Below, piece by piece: positions 25,601-38,500 of a stretch of 64,000 bases of DNA. Under the pieces are notes generated by a model, which did no database searches, had not been told where the DNA came from, and saw only the letters and a program-made list of their open reading frames with translations. Within the stretch, counting starts at the first letter, position 1; each line of letters opens with the position of its first letter. Source of the DNA: Tetmemena sp. SeJ-2015 (Eukaryota > Ciliophora > Spirotrichea > Sporadotrichida > Oxytrichidae); NCBI GenBank assembly GCA_027382625.1, contig JAJKFJ010021340.1, forward strand, positions 24,852 to 88,851, written 5' to 3'. The translations under genes were made by a program, and so were the position numbers.

Positions 25601-28289
25601 AGACTATTCGTTCAGAGCATATTTCCCATCAGCAGCAAAGTTCACCATCACTTAATAAGTTGTGACTGATGCTATCTTGCTCTAGATACTTATATTAATA
25701 TGATCGCACAACTTAAAGCATCAGCAGACTTCAAGCAAGGACTCAAGATCCAAAAGAGTGGCAGCTACCTCAAGCGCGCCTATACTTATGTAAGCGGTGA
25801 CTCTCTTTTCTTGGGATGGGCTGGTCCTGATGGAAAATCTTGCACTATCAATTCAAATATAATATTAAATTAAAAATGCATCAGAAAATATTAAAGAAAT
25901 AATTTTAATTTTATTTGGTACAAACTATAGAGTTAAAAAGCAATTTTTTGCCTGAGTAAAATTTAATTTTCCTGTACTATTTTTATAAGTAGAATACAAT
26001 AAAGTGATTTAGTGTATCTAATTTGTATTAAAAATATATTTTATGCTCAAAGAGAAGATTCTTAATTAAAATGAGCATTTTCCTTAGTCTTATTAGATAA
26101 TTTATTGCTATATTTTTGAGAGTCTTCTCCTCATCGAATGCATATGTTTGAGACTTAGTTTAATCTTTTAATTGAGAGCTAATTTTCTATTGACTAATGG
26201 ACATAGAGATGCATCTAAATATCTCATGTGTCCTTACTTGCTTTTTTAAAGTCTCTCTTTTTAATTTATGAATACATTTAAATACTAAAATAAGCTAAAT
26301 TCAATTATATAAATAATAATTGCTTTCATAACATATTTAGGTTCTTTAATGAGCTTATTTCTTCAGACTATAATTATTATTTCAAGGTTTTAATTAATAA
26401 TAGCAGCCTAATGAAAATCTTTATCAGATTTAACATAATTCTTTGAAATTGCATTAATAATTTAAAGAAGGAATTAAAAGTTAAAAATGCATTTGTTTAT
26501 CACTTGATTTATTCTATTTAAACCCAATTTTAAAATTTTACTTTTATAAAATAAAAATATTTTTAGCCTCTTTAAAGGTAATAATTTAACTAAATCAAAG
26601 ATAGGTAAAATAATAAACTAAGTTGTAATGGCAAATACACCCCATATGCAGCTTACTCGATAATCATTGATAAATTATTATTATTTTTCCTTTAATCATC
26701 TTCTGTTCACTCCTAAACAGTGAGTTTTATTAATTAAGTTTAAGTTAATTCAAATGTTTTAAATATATTTATTTGATAAATTTGAGCTGCGATCTCACAC
26801 ACAAAAGCTGCATGGATATAATGCTTAAGCAGAATCAGTGGTGAAATAATTATCACTCCACTCCTTATTCAAATTTTATTTAACTTACTAATTAAATATT
26901 TTATCTTTTGAATTCTCAGCCAAATATCAGTTACTAAATTAATTTGTATCCCATTCTTGCTCCTGAGAGAAATAGATTTGCATATATTTTAACTCAGACA
27001 AGCCAAATTCCTGTTGTGAACTTTTCTTAAGTAGAGTAAAAACGTATAGTAAGAAGAGTGGAGTCTTATATGTGTGTAATAGGAGTCATAATTTGCAGAG
27101 AGACTGCAATTATAATCCTCGATATCAAGAGAATATTAATCTGCAAATAATAAATAACTTTTATAAAGATAATAGCCTATCAATGTTCATTTTATCATTT
27201 TAAATATCAATTTCACTTTGACTGGCTATTCAACTGATGCCTACTTCACTCAAAATATATTATAATTTATTCTTATATTAATTTATAATTTTATTTAAAT
27301 TATTAAATGATAAAATAAATTATCTCATATTAAAAGAAAATATAATCATTTAGAAAGATAAAAACGGAAATTAAAATAAACGTCTATAATAGTTTAAAGA
27401 GATAGTCTTTGAGTGAGAAATTTTTATTATCTTTAATCTGCAACTGAGAATTTAATACAAAAACCTTAAGCTATATAATAATGGTTTAATTTTACGCTAT
27501 TACTCATTATAAAACTTACCTGTTCTTAAATTAAAATTTCTCTAATTTAGCTATTTAAATTATTTTTGGTGGTTTTACTAAAAAATTGACTTTCGAATAT
27601 CTTGGATAATTGAATAAATTATAAACTAATTATAATTGATTTTTATAAGATGAAATGTCTCATATAAAAATAATGTTTAAATGCTTTTGTGGTTTTTATG
27701 TTACTATGAATTCTTGAAAATAATTAAAGTTATTTTGAGTGTGAGTACTCTGTTTAGAATTATAGTGATACAATACAAATTTGAATATGATGATGAGTTT
27801 ATGAATCATATCTATAGGAGGTATATTGAGATTATTAAAGAAGAACGTGATTGATTAACTATCGAATAACCAACAGATCTGGAATATTTAAGCAATTTCA
27901 CTTAATTTGTTGCCTCTATTTATTATGCCAGCTAATATAAGGTATAAAATGAACTCTCAGCCTTATAATTCTCTTTATAAAATAGTATTAAATAATGTAA
28001 ATAAGGCCTTGGAACAATTTTTTTTTGTGTAGCATAGTAAGAATTGGTAAAAAAGTAAAATTAATATAATTCACTAGCGATCAACCAGACTCATCTTTAA
28101 TTTATCTTGCTCTAGATCTGTTGAGAAATACACTGAAAAAATGAATGCCATCAAATATAAAATATAAGTGCAGTTGTGTGATTGGAGTTGGCCAAGATTA
28201 ATGTATATTTTAAAGAATGCAACTACATGCAAACATTCACTTCCCAGCCTACTTCTTCAGGCTTATCCTACAGCTACTCATGCTAATGA
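16607..28289 (+). CDS. secreted calpain-type cysteine protease, copy 1
   Basis: The start is ATG 16607 with a signal-peptide-like N-terminus (MKLSTLVLLLGLSANFTQQ). MDSs in order include LRLHGFAQAMSRVQQ, RFWREPSVDYSSIV, FSLAVDGMVWPQFAP, GYLGDCYFLASCSAMAE (catalytic Cys in GDC), VIDDYLPFWKNSNNL, LWVPFIEKVWAKTHGYYERI, LPGGHAYSI (catalytic His), KLFRIRNPWSSDNGY (catalytic Asn in NPW), WSDTVNKYI, QVPYVNNANDGIFFM, GTIFTFTLDKDYDGF, YGHQRRVWTAGTYKIVVNV and VRDYSFRAYFPSAAKFTI. A Cys-containing tail lies at 25.7-28.3 kb (KSGVLYVCNRSHNLQRDCNY, then SGLSYSYSCQ and TGA 28287-28289). The order matches the calpain CysPc domain followed by a C2-like domain. A signal peptide is unusual for calpains. IESs are numerous and several exceed 1 kb. 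Confidence 0.85.
16832..16858 (+). other. IES, 27 bp, pointer TACT
   Basis: TACT at 16832-16835 and 16859-16862. Excision gives VIFKYSQNAQTKTGN. Confidence 0.8.
17013..17049 (+). other. IES, 37 bp, pointer TTG
   Basis: TTG at 17013-17015 and 17050-17052. Excision gives YSSIVGSGKPFTD, paralleling YQSIIGSGQQFTD in copy 2. Confidence 0.85.
17207..17232 (+). other. IES, 26 bp, pointer AAACAAAATT
   Basis: The 10-bp repeat is at 17207-17216 and 17233-17242. Excision gives FGDANKIDPNDVA. Confidence 0.9.
17256..17277 (+). other. IES, 22 bp, pointer TTGC
   Basis: TTGC at 17256-17259 and 17278-17281. Excision gives NDVAQGYLGDCYF, placing the catalytic Cys in frame. Confidence 0.9.
18024..18073 (+). 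other. IES, 50 bp, pointer AAT
   Basis: AAT at 18024-18026 and 18074-18076. Excision gives GYYERIGGNPVEVFNF. Confidence 0.8.
20305..20337 (+). other. IES, 33 bp, pointer GATACA
   Basis: GATACA at 20305-20310 and 20338-20343. Excision gives NPWSSDNGYTGLWND. Confidence 0.9.
20355..20386 (+). other. IES, 32 bp, pointer AATGA
   Basis: AATGA at 20355-20359 and 20387-20391. Excision gives GLWNDKAWSDTVNKYI, matching the calpain G.WSD...W block. Confidence 0.9.
20430..22685 (+). other. large AT-rich IES of copy 1, about 2.2 kb
   Basis: It lies between NKYI and QVPYVNNANDG, two adjacent calpain blocks. It is mostly AT-rich and contains a short GC-richer remnant at 21365-21475. The 82-codon frame at 22125 has no recognised product. 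Exact pointer not resolved. Confidence 0.6.
21365..21475. repeat. short GC-richer remnant with CCCTAACGGG start
   Basis: It starts AATTAAGAACCCTAACGGG like the island at 5283, then TTCACAGGCGTAACCCCTTG and GCCACGTCACCGCGAAAGCC. It is only about 110 bp and sits inside a copy-1 IES. Confidence 0.4.
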
Positions 28290-29130
28290 GGAGGACTCAA
28301 ACCAATAAACTTTTTATCTGTGCTTAGATAAGAAGAAAATCATATTTGAATTCGTTCTATTAACATAAGGTCGTATCTTAAGTGATCATTTTAAAATCAT
28401 AAATAAAATCATCCAAGCCTTATGAAGAAACAATTCAAATTTATTCATATCTTAAATCTATTTACTAATATTTACTACAATTCATATCTATATAAAATAG
28501 CAAATGCAAGTTTTAAAATATCTTAAAATTCTTAGTAAAGGAAATAAAAATATTAAATATAATTTTAAAAAAATAAACTAATTAATTTAATTTTTCAATT
28601 TTAATTCTAATTCATTTTGGAATATTAAATAAGGCAGAATGATTTTTCTTAATATTTTTTATTTTTATTTTAATTTTTATTTGAAGTTCATCATGGGATA
28701 AATTATTGATTCTTTAGTAATGCCAATAATTATATTTTTTAGATTAATTAAAAAATTATACTAGATTATAAAGCCTCTTTCTAAAGAAAAATTATAATTT
28801 TCGTAAAAATTTGCAATGCATCTATTAATAAAAGGCTTGATTTATCATTATAAAAATAAATTTATTTTATATTTAATATAAAAAGCTGAATAAAGTCTAA
28901 GCTTGTTGAATCAAAATATTAAATTTAAATATTTCCTAAGAGTTGTATTATTTATAAAGTAGAGTTTTGAAAAATATTATCGACTGTAAAATCATAAATA
29001 CATTTTCATTCTTAGTGTTTTGCACCATTTTTCCATGTTATATTGAATATTCACTTAGTACTTAATAGTAGCTAGGTTGAGGGATTATAGCATTGAAACT
29101 TTACTCTGCTGAGCAAGTGTTCCTCACCTA
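28290..29130. other. AT-rich spacer with conserved 3' block
   Basis: Downstream of calpain copy 1. AGGTCGTATCTTAAGTGATCA at about 28368 and ATCATCCAAGCCTT soon after recur at about 47224 behind the last copy-2 MDS. The rest shows no gene. Confidence 0.5.
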
Positions 29131-29131
29131 C

Positions 29132-29596
29132 TCAAGATCTCAAGTTATGTAATTATTTCTTTATTAGAGGCGATGCTGATTCATGTGACTCTTCTAGTAA
29201 TTCATTATTCATCTCCTCTGAAGTGTATCTCTTCTCTCTATCGCTCTTATTAGAAGGGCCGGGTAATTAACCACAGCTCTATTACCAGAGATTCGGGGGG
29301 TTAGCTATTGTCGAAAGGAAATGCTGCTTTGTGAACTTTCGCTATTCGTTAGTTCTTGAGCTAATGAAAGCTGGGATTATCTTAATAAACCTTTAACGTA
29401 TAATTAATCCCAAATTAGATAATTACCTCCATCCTTACTCTGCCTTGAAATTATTGTTTGAGACTCGCTTTGTCGGGACCCGGAAGAACTCAACACCCTC
29501 TTTTACACTAAGCTCACTATTTGTAAGACTTTTAGAAAATTCCAGATTAATCCCTTGAGAGCAATGCTAATTACCTCCCAAATAAATTAAGGTCAT
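29132..29596 (-). CDS. small hydrophilic protein, 154 aa, uninterrupted
   Basis: ATG at 29596 (MTLIYLGGNQHCSQGINLEF) to TGA 29132-29134, one unbroken frame of 155 codons including the stop, several of them TAA/TAG. Segments include SELSVKEGVEFFRVPTKR, STIANPPNLWQQSC and KSDREKRYTSEEMNNELLEE. It is more GC-rich than its flanks. No family recognised. It is divergent from the gene starting at 29704 across 107 bp, so the two may share a nanochromosome. Confidence 0.75.
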
Positions 29597-29703
29597 TTAA
29601 GTTTAATTAAGCACTCCTATTAAATATTAAGAATTCTGAATTCAGATAAATTAAGTTTATTGAAGCCAATATTTAATTTTAAATTAAGACAACTAACTTC
29701 TTT

Positions 29704-32074
29704 ATGAGTGACCTCTCTTCTCAAGACCTAATGACTTCTAGTAAAATCAGTTGAAACATAAATAAAAACTTATCAAGATGGCCTAGATAAGATTCATATT
29801 GCCGGCATGCTAGCCTTCTATCCTTATTTAAAAATTCCAGATCTTGAAGAAATCTCTCTTAATAATTGGGGAAGACTTCACACTGCCAAGTTACAAAGCA
29901 TCCTGACTTCCTTGATCAAAGAGTTATAGCAGCTCCTGAAAAACTTGAGATAACTAGAAAGCAATAAAATATCATTGGGTAATGAAGGCAAGCTTTGATA
30001 AGGATAATCAGATTCTTTGGGATGCCTCTCTTGTAGTAAAGCTAGCGATTGAATTTCAGCTGCGTTTGATTAATGAAGTTGTAAGTCTATAGCTGATTTG
30101 ATTTTGCAATAGTGGCAGTCACTTTTAATTTGTTCCTCAACTTAGAACAGAGAGTTGCTATTATATATGTGGATTATTATAAGTTTCTGATTAAGTCGTA
30201 GCTGTTTAAAAGTAGCTCAGGGCTACAGTTATAAAATTAATTTTTTCTAAACTTTATTAAACCTTCCGCTTTCCCTTGGGGTAAGTTAATATAAAATATT
30301 TCAACCATTTTTTTTTAAGTTTTAAATAATGGGAAAGAAATAATTAATTAATTAATCTTTAGCAATTTAAATATTTTACGTTCACAAGAGATGCAAAAGA
30401 GAAGGTGGAGTGAGATGATAACGAGAGATTTTTCTAAGGCTAGGATACAGAAACCGAAAAATTAGAGCAAGAAAATGACCGAGGCAGCATCTCATTTCAA
30501 ATAAAATGAAGCAGAAGACTATAAAATCACAAGACAAGCAAAGTGAAGCTAAAATGAGAGAGTGCTTTTGATTTTTACATCATCGAATACGGAAGAAATC
30601 AGTTTAAACAGAATGTAAGCCTCTTAAAGCTATAAGACAATTAAGAGTAAATAAATACAGGCCTCGCACTCATTCAACCAAACTAAAGCTCTAAGCCAGA
30701 TAAAATAGAAATCAGCCTCAGTGGAGTAGGCAAATTTTTATGGACTATAAGTCAAGTCAACTTCCTATCTCAGCTACATCAAATTGTTAAAAAAAATACA
30801 GGGCTAACAATGAGAACCTGCAGCCAGAGGAACCAAAGAATTCTGCTGAATAGTTAAAAAATGCTGATCCTCCGTAGTTGTAAAAGAAAAAGGAAGTAAA
30901 ATGTGTTTTGAAATCCAATAAAATGCTTCAATCAACCTCCTATGACTTTTAAGCAAATTAAGAAAGCCTTCCTTTCATAGCATGAGACCGATCAGAAATT
31001 CAAATTCTACATTAATAACTTCCAGTAATTAAAAAATAATTGACTTTGAGGACATTCATCAAGACCAGAGTAAATTGCATGATGATCAACAATAAACTGA
31101 AGATAAAATTGTACAAAAATGCCAGATTGGAAAAGCAGCTTCAGAAGTACATGGAGGAGAGGCAATTTCAAAGAGCCAGCATCTTTCAAGCCTAATGTCA
31201 GTTCAAAGCCTTCAAAGATGATTTTCACGAAAGGGAAAGATAAACCCTCTCATCCTCTAAGACACTACTAATTTTCGCCGGTTTTCCATCAGACAAGATC
31301 AGCCCATTGAAGTACAATGATATGACTGCTGCCATTCAGTTGAAGTCAGATATTTCCCTTTGAGTAGGAGATCATGTGAAATAGCATGTGTGCTCTCTCT
31401 GAATACTTCTTTGAATAAGTATTCATGTGGAAGAAACTGATTCATGACTTGATAGAGCAAGACGAGGAATAAAATTTCTTGCCATTAATGCAGATCCTCC
31501 TACGACAGCACTGGTCTCGATGTCATCTTTCAAAAGATTGTCAAGAAAGTTTTTAAAATTCTCTTACATTTGCTGTAGAACAATGGGGTAAATTTTCTTA
31601 TGGGTGATAAAATCCCTGCGCGAAGTAGCTCTAGAATGTCTCGCCGAACTCGGCTATGTGCCTTGCGACTTTCTGGTCTGGATTAAATTAAATAGAGACA
31701 ATAACCCAAAATCCAACATAATATATTACATACTCCATGTGGCAGATTACTGAAGCTAAAAAAACAAGAAACTCAAGGGTATCAATGACATGACTGTTCT
31801 ACACTAATATACCAATATACCAATATGATAATCGAGGAAGCAGGGGACACACAAAAAATATATGAATCCGTCACCGTCTACAAGTATCTGGATATTTGCG
31901 CAATATAGTTAGTGCATTATCAAAGACAAGTGGAACGAAGTGGGAGTCTAATCATTAAACCTTGACACTCCGCCAATCCTTGGAACTCCTAAGTTAGATC
32001 TCCAGTGGTTTAAAAAGATCCCTCTTCTCAATTTACTTGATAAGGAGGAAGATGAATATCAAAAAAACTTATGA
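29704..32074 (+). CDS. large helical protein of unknown function, IES-rich
   Basis: The start is ATG 29704 (MSDLSSQDLM). A resolved IES leads to TYQDGLDKIHIAGMLAFYPY and KLQSILTSLIKELQQLLKN. Further blocks are LWDASLVVKLAIEFQLRL, TESCYYICGLLQVSDQVV and TGLALIQPNQSSKPDKIE. Later blocks are KKAFLSQHETDQKFKFYIN, LEKQLQKYMEERQFQRASIF, FEQVFMWKKLIHDLIEQDE and LREVALECLAELGYVPCDF. The C-terminus reads LDTPPILGTPKLDLQWFKK and ends at TGA 32072-32074. Frames change at least seven times, as expected for short IESs and introns, and most junctions are unresolved. It could be two genes split near 30.3 kb. Not recognised. Confidence 0.6.
29734..29767 (+). other. IES, 34 bp, pointer ACTT
   Basis: ACTT at 29734-29737 and 29768-29771. 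Excision joins SSQDLM to TYQDGLDKIH and removes a TGA. Confidence 0.8.
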
Positions 32075-32529
32075 ATAATATAGAGATGAGTGCTGATTAT
32101 TATTTTTATTATTCATTTTAAATAAAAAAATTCTACCTTACTACATAAACTATTAAATATTGTGCTTCAGTGAAAAATATATAATTAATGTACAGATTTA
32201 TAGATTAATTTCAACACATTTTAAGGATATTAATTTCAAATTATCAACTTAAACAACTCCAAAATTCATAATTTGGGAGTATTTAAGTCCGTTAATTTTC
32301 AAAATTTATACTCCCAGAAATAAAAATTTAATTAAAATTATTAAATTTCCCGAGCCTATAAAGTTTCATAAAAGTTGAATATATAAATTTTGATCAATTT
32401 AAAGTTCTCATTATAACTTACTATATTTAATTCAAGTAATTAAATTTATCAGTTAATATGTTGTAGCTAAAAATTAAGAAGTTTTATTTCTAAAATTAAA
32501 TCTTCTTAGTGAATAATAGAATCTTAAAT

Positions 32530-32544
32530 TTAAACTTTCTTAAG
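32530..32544 (+). promoter_or_regulatory. conserved upstream box TTAAACTTTCTTAAG
   Basis: Identical to 16587-16601 upstream of the paralogous calpain. Here it lies 17 bp before ATG 32562. Confidence 0.5.
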
Positions 32545-32561
32545 AAGAATCCCTATTTCTT

Positions 32562-35500
32562 ATGAAACTTGCCACTCTCCTCCTTCTACTGGGAGTGTCT
32601 GCGAATGCTATCAGCATTAAGTAGCAGATCCCAAAGACTCTCAAGCATAACTTAGCTCAAATAAAGAGCGATGGTGATGATACTACTAGTGACTCCCTTT
32701 TCATATTCCCTCCTCACGAAGGCCTCCCCTCAAGAGTTGCTCTTTCTCAGACTCAGTCAACGCATATGCCAATAGTCTTCAAGTACCCCAAGGTCTTCTA
32801 TTATTTTTGCCGGCTTTGCTCAGACCAAGAAGAACCTAAAGCTACATGGATTCGCTCAAGCACTCACTAAAGTATCATCCATCCTAATTTAATGATTTTT
32901 GTTTCATATTTATCAGATTTATTAACAATAATTTCTAAATCATATATTTTTACATTAGAAAATATAAATTTTAATGGCTTAATAAAGAATGATTATTACA
33001 TTCTCCTTTGTAATTTTATATTTTTTATATTTTAAAATAATGATATTTAGTTATCTCAGTTCTTGACAATAATGTTTTTGATTATCGAATATTAATAAAG
33101 GAAGGAATAAAAAAACTAAGAGATAGCTTACTTCATCATATGTCTATTTATCAAAGATTAAAATTAAAGTCACTTTAAGAAAAATAAATTAATGATATAA
33201 TTCCTTTTAGCTTTCATAAATAATCAACTTTGAGCAATCACTGGTAATTCTTCACTGTTATTTGCAAATTTGAAGGTTTATTATTTCATTTTATATCAAA
33301 TAAAATATCTTATATCTAGTCATAAAAAAATAAAATAAATTTATACTGTTTTTAACTGCGAAGTTAAATAAATATATTCTCTACTCAATTTATCTGATCA
33401 GAATATTCATTTAGCTAAAATAACCTTAATCTTTATGAGATCTTAAATTTTTTAGAGAAGAAGGTAGGGTTAAAAACCATGTTTCGTTGAAAATTTGATC
33501 CTTATAATTCTGAACATTATTATGAAAAGAATTAGCTTAAAGATAGAAGTTTACAGATATTAAATTTTGAAAAATGAAGAATGTTTTGATATCCTATGCA
33601 AAAGTCCTTCAATTATTCTAAATAATATATTTATACTGTCAAAGGTACAACAAACTGACAATGGCTAGACTTGCCACGATGTGATAAGAAGATTCTGGAG
33701 CGAGCCATCCGTAGACTATCAGTCAATCATTGAAATATGTATTATATTGGAAGCGGACAGCAGTTCACTGATGAGACCTTCACACTCGCAGTTGACGGCA
33801 TGGTTTGGCCACAGTTCACCCCTATGTCTTCTGATGGATGGGCTGGCATGTATGATATTTTCAGAGCTAGAGATAAGCTACCAAAGACGCACAAATGTTT
33901 GGAGATGATAACTTGATTTTTTATCACAAATGTATGCATAATAATTGATCAGCTTCAATGATGTTGCTCATCAATTATATAGTTAAAAGATATTCTCAGG
34001 GTTACATCGGCGATTGCTACTTCTTGGCTTCTTGCTCCGCCATGGCTGAGTTCGACACCATGATTAGAGACCTCTTCGTAACCAAGGAGTACAATCACAA
34101 TCACACAATAGACATATTAAAATACCCAATTCAATTCAAATTAGGAAGGTATTGTTGTCATCAAGGGACAAGAATTGTCATATTTTTATCAAGCTCTTGG
34201 TATTATATTGTAAATTAATTAATAATTATTATTTATTTTAAATTATTTTCAAATAAGAAAGTTAAAATCTAAGGCACGTGACATGACACCAAGGTCGACT
34301 TTACTGGAGTAGGGAGATTAGAAGGCTTTTACTGCATGTTCCTCCTACGTTAAGTTTATCACCCTGGAGGAAATTTAGTAACCCGAAATAAGTGGTGAGT
34401 GTATAAAATAGAGGGGTGAATGAATTATAGCGAACCTCAAAGCCGTAAGAGAACTTTAAGACGTCCCAAATCGTACCCTGTTAGCCCTAGAGGACTGACC
34501 ACTGGCATATGCACTCCCCATCCTACTTAATGGCGATTGCCTAACACCAAGTAGTCATACTGTTCTAATCAATTTAATAAGCCCGTTATGTTTTTGTCCT
34601 TTGCCATGTCAAACAAATGCAGGATCTAGTTTTATTCGCGCCAAATGATGCAGGCATATTGCGATACTCAGAATGAGAGTTGAAGGGAGAGTCAAATGTC
34701 TAGTTCCAAATAGGATTATCTCTAGTCCAAAAAATAAGAGCGGTGTGACATCACTAATTTACATAGGTAATGGTATGGGACGAGTTAATGGACTGCTATA
34801 CATTTTATGATCGTGCTTTATTTATGCCCTACGAAGTTATTCCATTATTTTGCTTTTCCTATTATGCAAACACTCATTTTTAACTTATAGGACTTAAATA
34901 CCCTCAACTAAAAATAATGATTAAAATTAAGTTGATAGTTTATATTTTTAAAGTTTATTTATTACAATAAATTATAATAACTATATTAGAGTTGAATTAA
35001 AAGGTATAATTAAATTATTTTGAATTGGTATCGTTAAGGAGATCGTGATCGATGACTACCTTCCCTTCTGGAAAGACAGTGATTACCTGATTTTCAGCAA
35101 CCAAGGTCCTCAGCATTCTCTTGGGTTCCTTTCATTGAGAAGGTGTGGGCCAAGGTTCACGGATACTACGAGAGAATCCAATCGCCTTTTAAATATTATA
35201 AAGATTATAATTTATATCCAAGGTGGAAACGCTTTCGAAGTCTTCAACTTCCTCCACGGCTTCCCTGGTATGGTGCTTAATTTATTTTATAGCAAAATGC
35301 TTCTTAAGATTCTATCATTTATTTTTAAATTAAGTTATATAATTTAAAATTATAATTTATTAAAACTTACTTATAAGGACTTTATATTTAAAGCCAATTT
35401 ATATCTTTAAAATTTATTTGCTCTATATACACATAGAAGTTATTTAAATTTGAATATTTTTTCCTATAAATGCTAGATTAGCGAAATTCAAGATCGTGCT

Positions 35501-38500
35501 AGATTATGTCATGCATGAATTAAAATATTGAGCAAAAATGAGTTTTTTCTATTTTAAATAGAATAAAAGAAAGTTAAACTTAGAGTTGATCAATGTTTGA
35601 AAGAATAATTGTCTTCCTATATTTCTATTCATAATTTAATTTTTGTATTTTAGAGTTTGAACGCAAGTTATCGCTCCTAAAAATATTATCCATAATAAAG
35701 AACTGTGCAAGCAATCTCTCTTTTGCTGCTCTTCTGGCTTCTTAAAAGAGACAGATTAAAGTTCATTGTAAATATGAGATAATAAATTAGGAATCTTTAT
35801 AATCTACTCACGAATCTGATACTTATTCTGATTTAGCTAATGCTGGAGGGGAATTCGATTGGAGGAAGTTTTTTAAAGGCACAAATTACCTGTTTTCTAG
35901 ATAATTTTATTTTATCTAGTGTTATTAATTCGCAAACCTCTCTCATAAATAAAATTGAAGTTCTTATTGATTATCATTACTTGATAAGTTGCGCATAATT
36001 GTTATATTTTATGTAAACTTCAGAATTTAAAGGATGAAACTAACTAGCTTTAATAGAAGTAACTTATAAGTTAATATTTTAACTTTTAGTGTAAAAAAAT
36101 ATAATAAGCATTTTTAAATTTCTCAGAATACAGAGTTATTGATTTAAATTATTTGGGTACTTGGCAGAGGATCAGGCTTTTAAGATCCCGATTAAGCTTG
36201 GTTAGCTATTTCACAAGCTGATCAAGAAAACAGCATTATCTACGCTTCATGTTGGGAGAGCCACTACAACCTTTATTTATTATTTACCTCCCAAGTGGCC
36301 ATGCTTACTCTATCATTTTATTTAATCATCTCCGCTCACATCATCTACAATTCAATTAAACTAACTTATTTTTAAACAACTCAGTAAATTTATATTGCTA
36401 CATACACTCTAAATCAATGTATTTAATTCTATAACAATAAAATTTTTAAAAATTGCTTAGCTTACAAGAATAAAAATTTCTACTTCATGAAAAATAATAG
36501 AATTTTAACAGTAACTTTAATTTATGATCTATAGTTTATTGGAAGTTGTGCTATAAACTTCTAAATGATTTAAGTGATTTATTTTTCATATAAGAATTTT
36601 CTTTCTTCCTTTATTATATTTTTTTTCTCAAATTTGATTTTGACAAGATTTTAATTTAATTGCTCTATTAATTATATAATGAATGATGAATGCTGACGGA
36701 TCTGAGAGAGCAAAGCTTATCAGAGTGAGAAATCCTTGGAGTATTGATGCTGGCTACATCATCTAAATTATTTAATGTTTACAATGGAGAATGGAACGAC
36801 AAATAATATTATTTATGACAATTAATCCCCTAAGCTTTATAAAAGATTAATGTTAATACTAAAATTAATGACATGCTTAATTCTTAATTAAAAATATTGA
36901 AGCTCAAAAACAAAAAGATTATATATTCTTTTTTTACCAATATGTAAAACAATGAATTAATTGAGAAAATTAATGAAGGGAATTTATTAAATATAAATTA
37001 ATATTTTAATTGTCATCACTTAAATCAATTTGATTTATTAAATGATGTATTTATTTTCCAAACTTATTTAGGGATTTAATGATCCTCAATGGGAAGACAC
37101 TGTCAACAACTACTTTATTTATAGAATACTTAAAAACTTTGCACATAAAATTATTTATCCTCTTTGATATCTAGGGAATGACTAATTAAATCTAACTTCA
37201 ATAAAATTGAAATCATAGAATGAAATATTTTTCAAAACAGAAAATTTATATGCTAAGTTTCATTCTCATTGCAGAGATAAATGATAAATTAAGCCTCATA
37301 ATTTTATTTTTACAATTATCTTTACAAAATGTTTATCCTATAATATCTTATATGTTTAGATATCATAAAATACAATTACCATAATTAAAATAGTTAAAAT
37401 GCATCAAACTAAGATTACTTATTTGACATTTTAAAACATTGAGAATATTCTATAATAAATCTTATTATTTCCTTTTGAAAATCTAATAAATTAGAATAAA
37501 ATTAAACTAATAATTGAGATTAAAATAATTATTTATACGCATAGCAAGTGCCTTATGTGAACAACGACAACGATGGAGCTTTCTTCATGAGCATTGAATA
37601 ATTCTACGAGACCTTCTATTGCTAAATTATAAGTATTCAGTTATTGCTTTCCAATTCCATTTAAATAATCTGAACTTTCATTCGCCTGGGTTAACAAAGA
37701 CTACCAAAGCACCCTCTCTACTGTCTGGAACGATCAAGCTGAGCTTCAAACCTAAATTTATTTGTAAAAATAAATATGAGATTAGCCTGATTTATTCAAA
37801 TTTATGAGAATCTACACAATTATAAATTTTCTAAAATTTATCTCTTATGCCATAAATATATGTGCATTTATTTTCTTTTCATTAAACATATAGTACCTCA
37901 TTTTAAGTAGAAATATATCAATTTAAAAGTATTATTAGATTATTATTCTTAATTAATTTGAAATTCTAAAAAGTGAATGGATGACTGTTCTTCAAGAGAC
38001 CAATTAATTCTTAATTTAGAAAAATAATCTATAAGACTTATTAAAAACTTATAATATCTTCGCTCATTGCAATGACTATTTTCATATTGCTATATTGCTC
38101 TTTCAATCATTATTAAGGAATATTTGCTAAACTTTAAATTCAGCTAATACAGATCAGCACATAAGTTAAATACAATGAAACCAGATAGCAGTTACATTGA
38201 GTTTGTTATCTAAGAATTTTAATTATAGTAAGATTATACTTTATGAAATATACCGAGTTAAGATTTAGAAGTTTAAATTAGCAAACAAAATAAAGAGCCA
38301 ATTATTTCTCTATTCTTTTATAAATATCATCTCTAATAAGAATGTATATTTATTGCTAATTGAATTCAGAATTGGTTTAAAATATAAAATTAATTGAGTT
38401 TTAATTGGAACTATATTCACCTTCACCTTGGATAACGATTACGATGGCTTCCTTGGTGTCAACTTGATTAAAATAGTTTTTTACTTCTACAGCGGACTAA

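Noticed and set aside
29990..30005. A 10-bp IES (pointer AAG) joining NEGK to DNQILWDAS
   Set aside because: It restores the frame but the repeat is too short and the interval too small to claim without macronuclear sequence.
33860..33890. An 11-bp IES (pointer CTA) to explain the slip after DKLPK
   Set aside because: It would remove RDKLP, which is conserved in copy 1, so the interval is coding.
35100..35125. An 11-bp IES (pointer CT) to explain the frame slip before WVPFIEKVW
   Set aside because: A 2-bp pointer at this spot is too easy to find by chance, and it would delete residues present in copy 1. A single-base indel is simpler.
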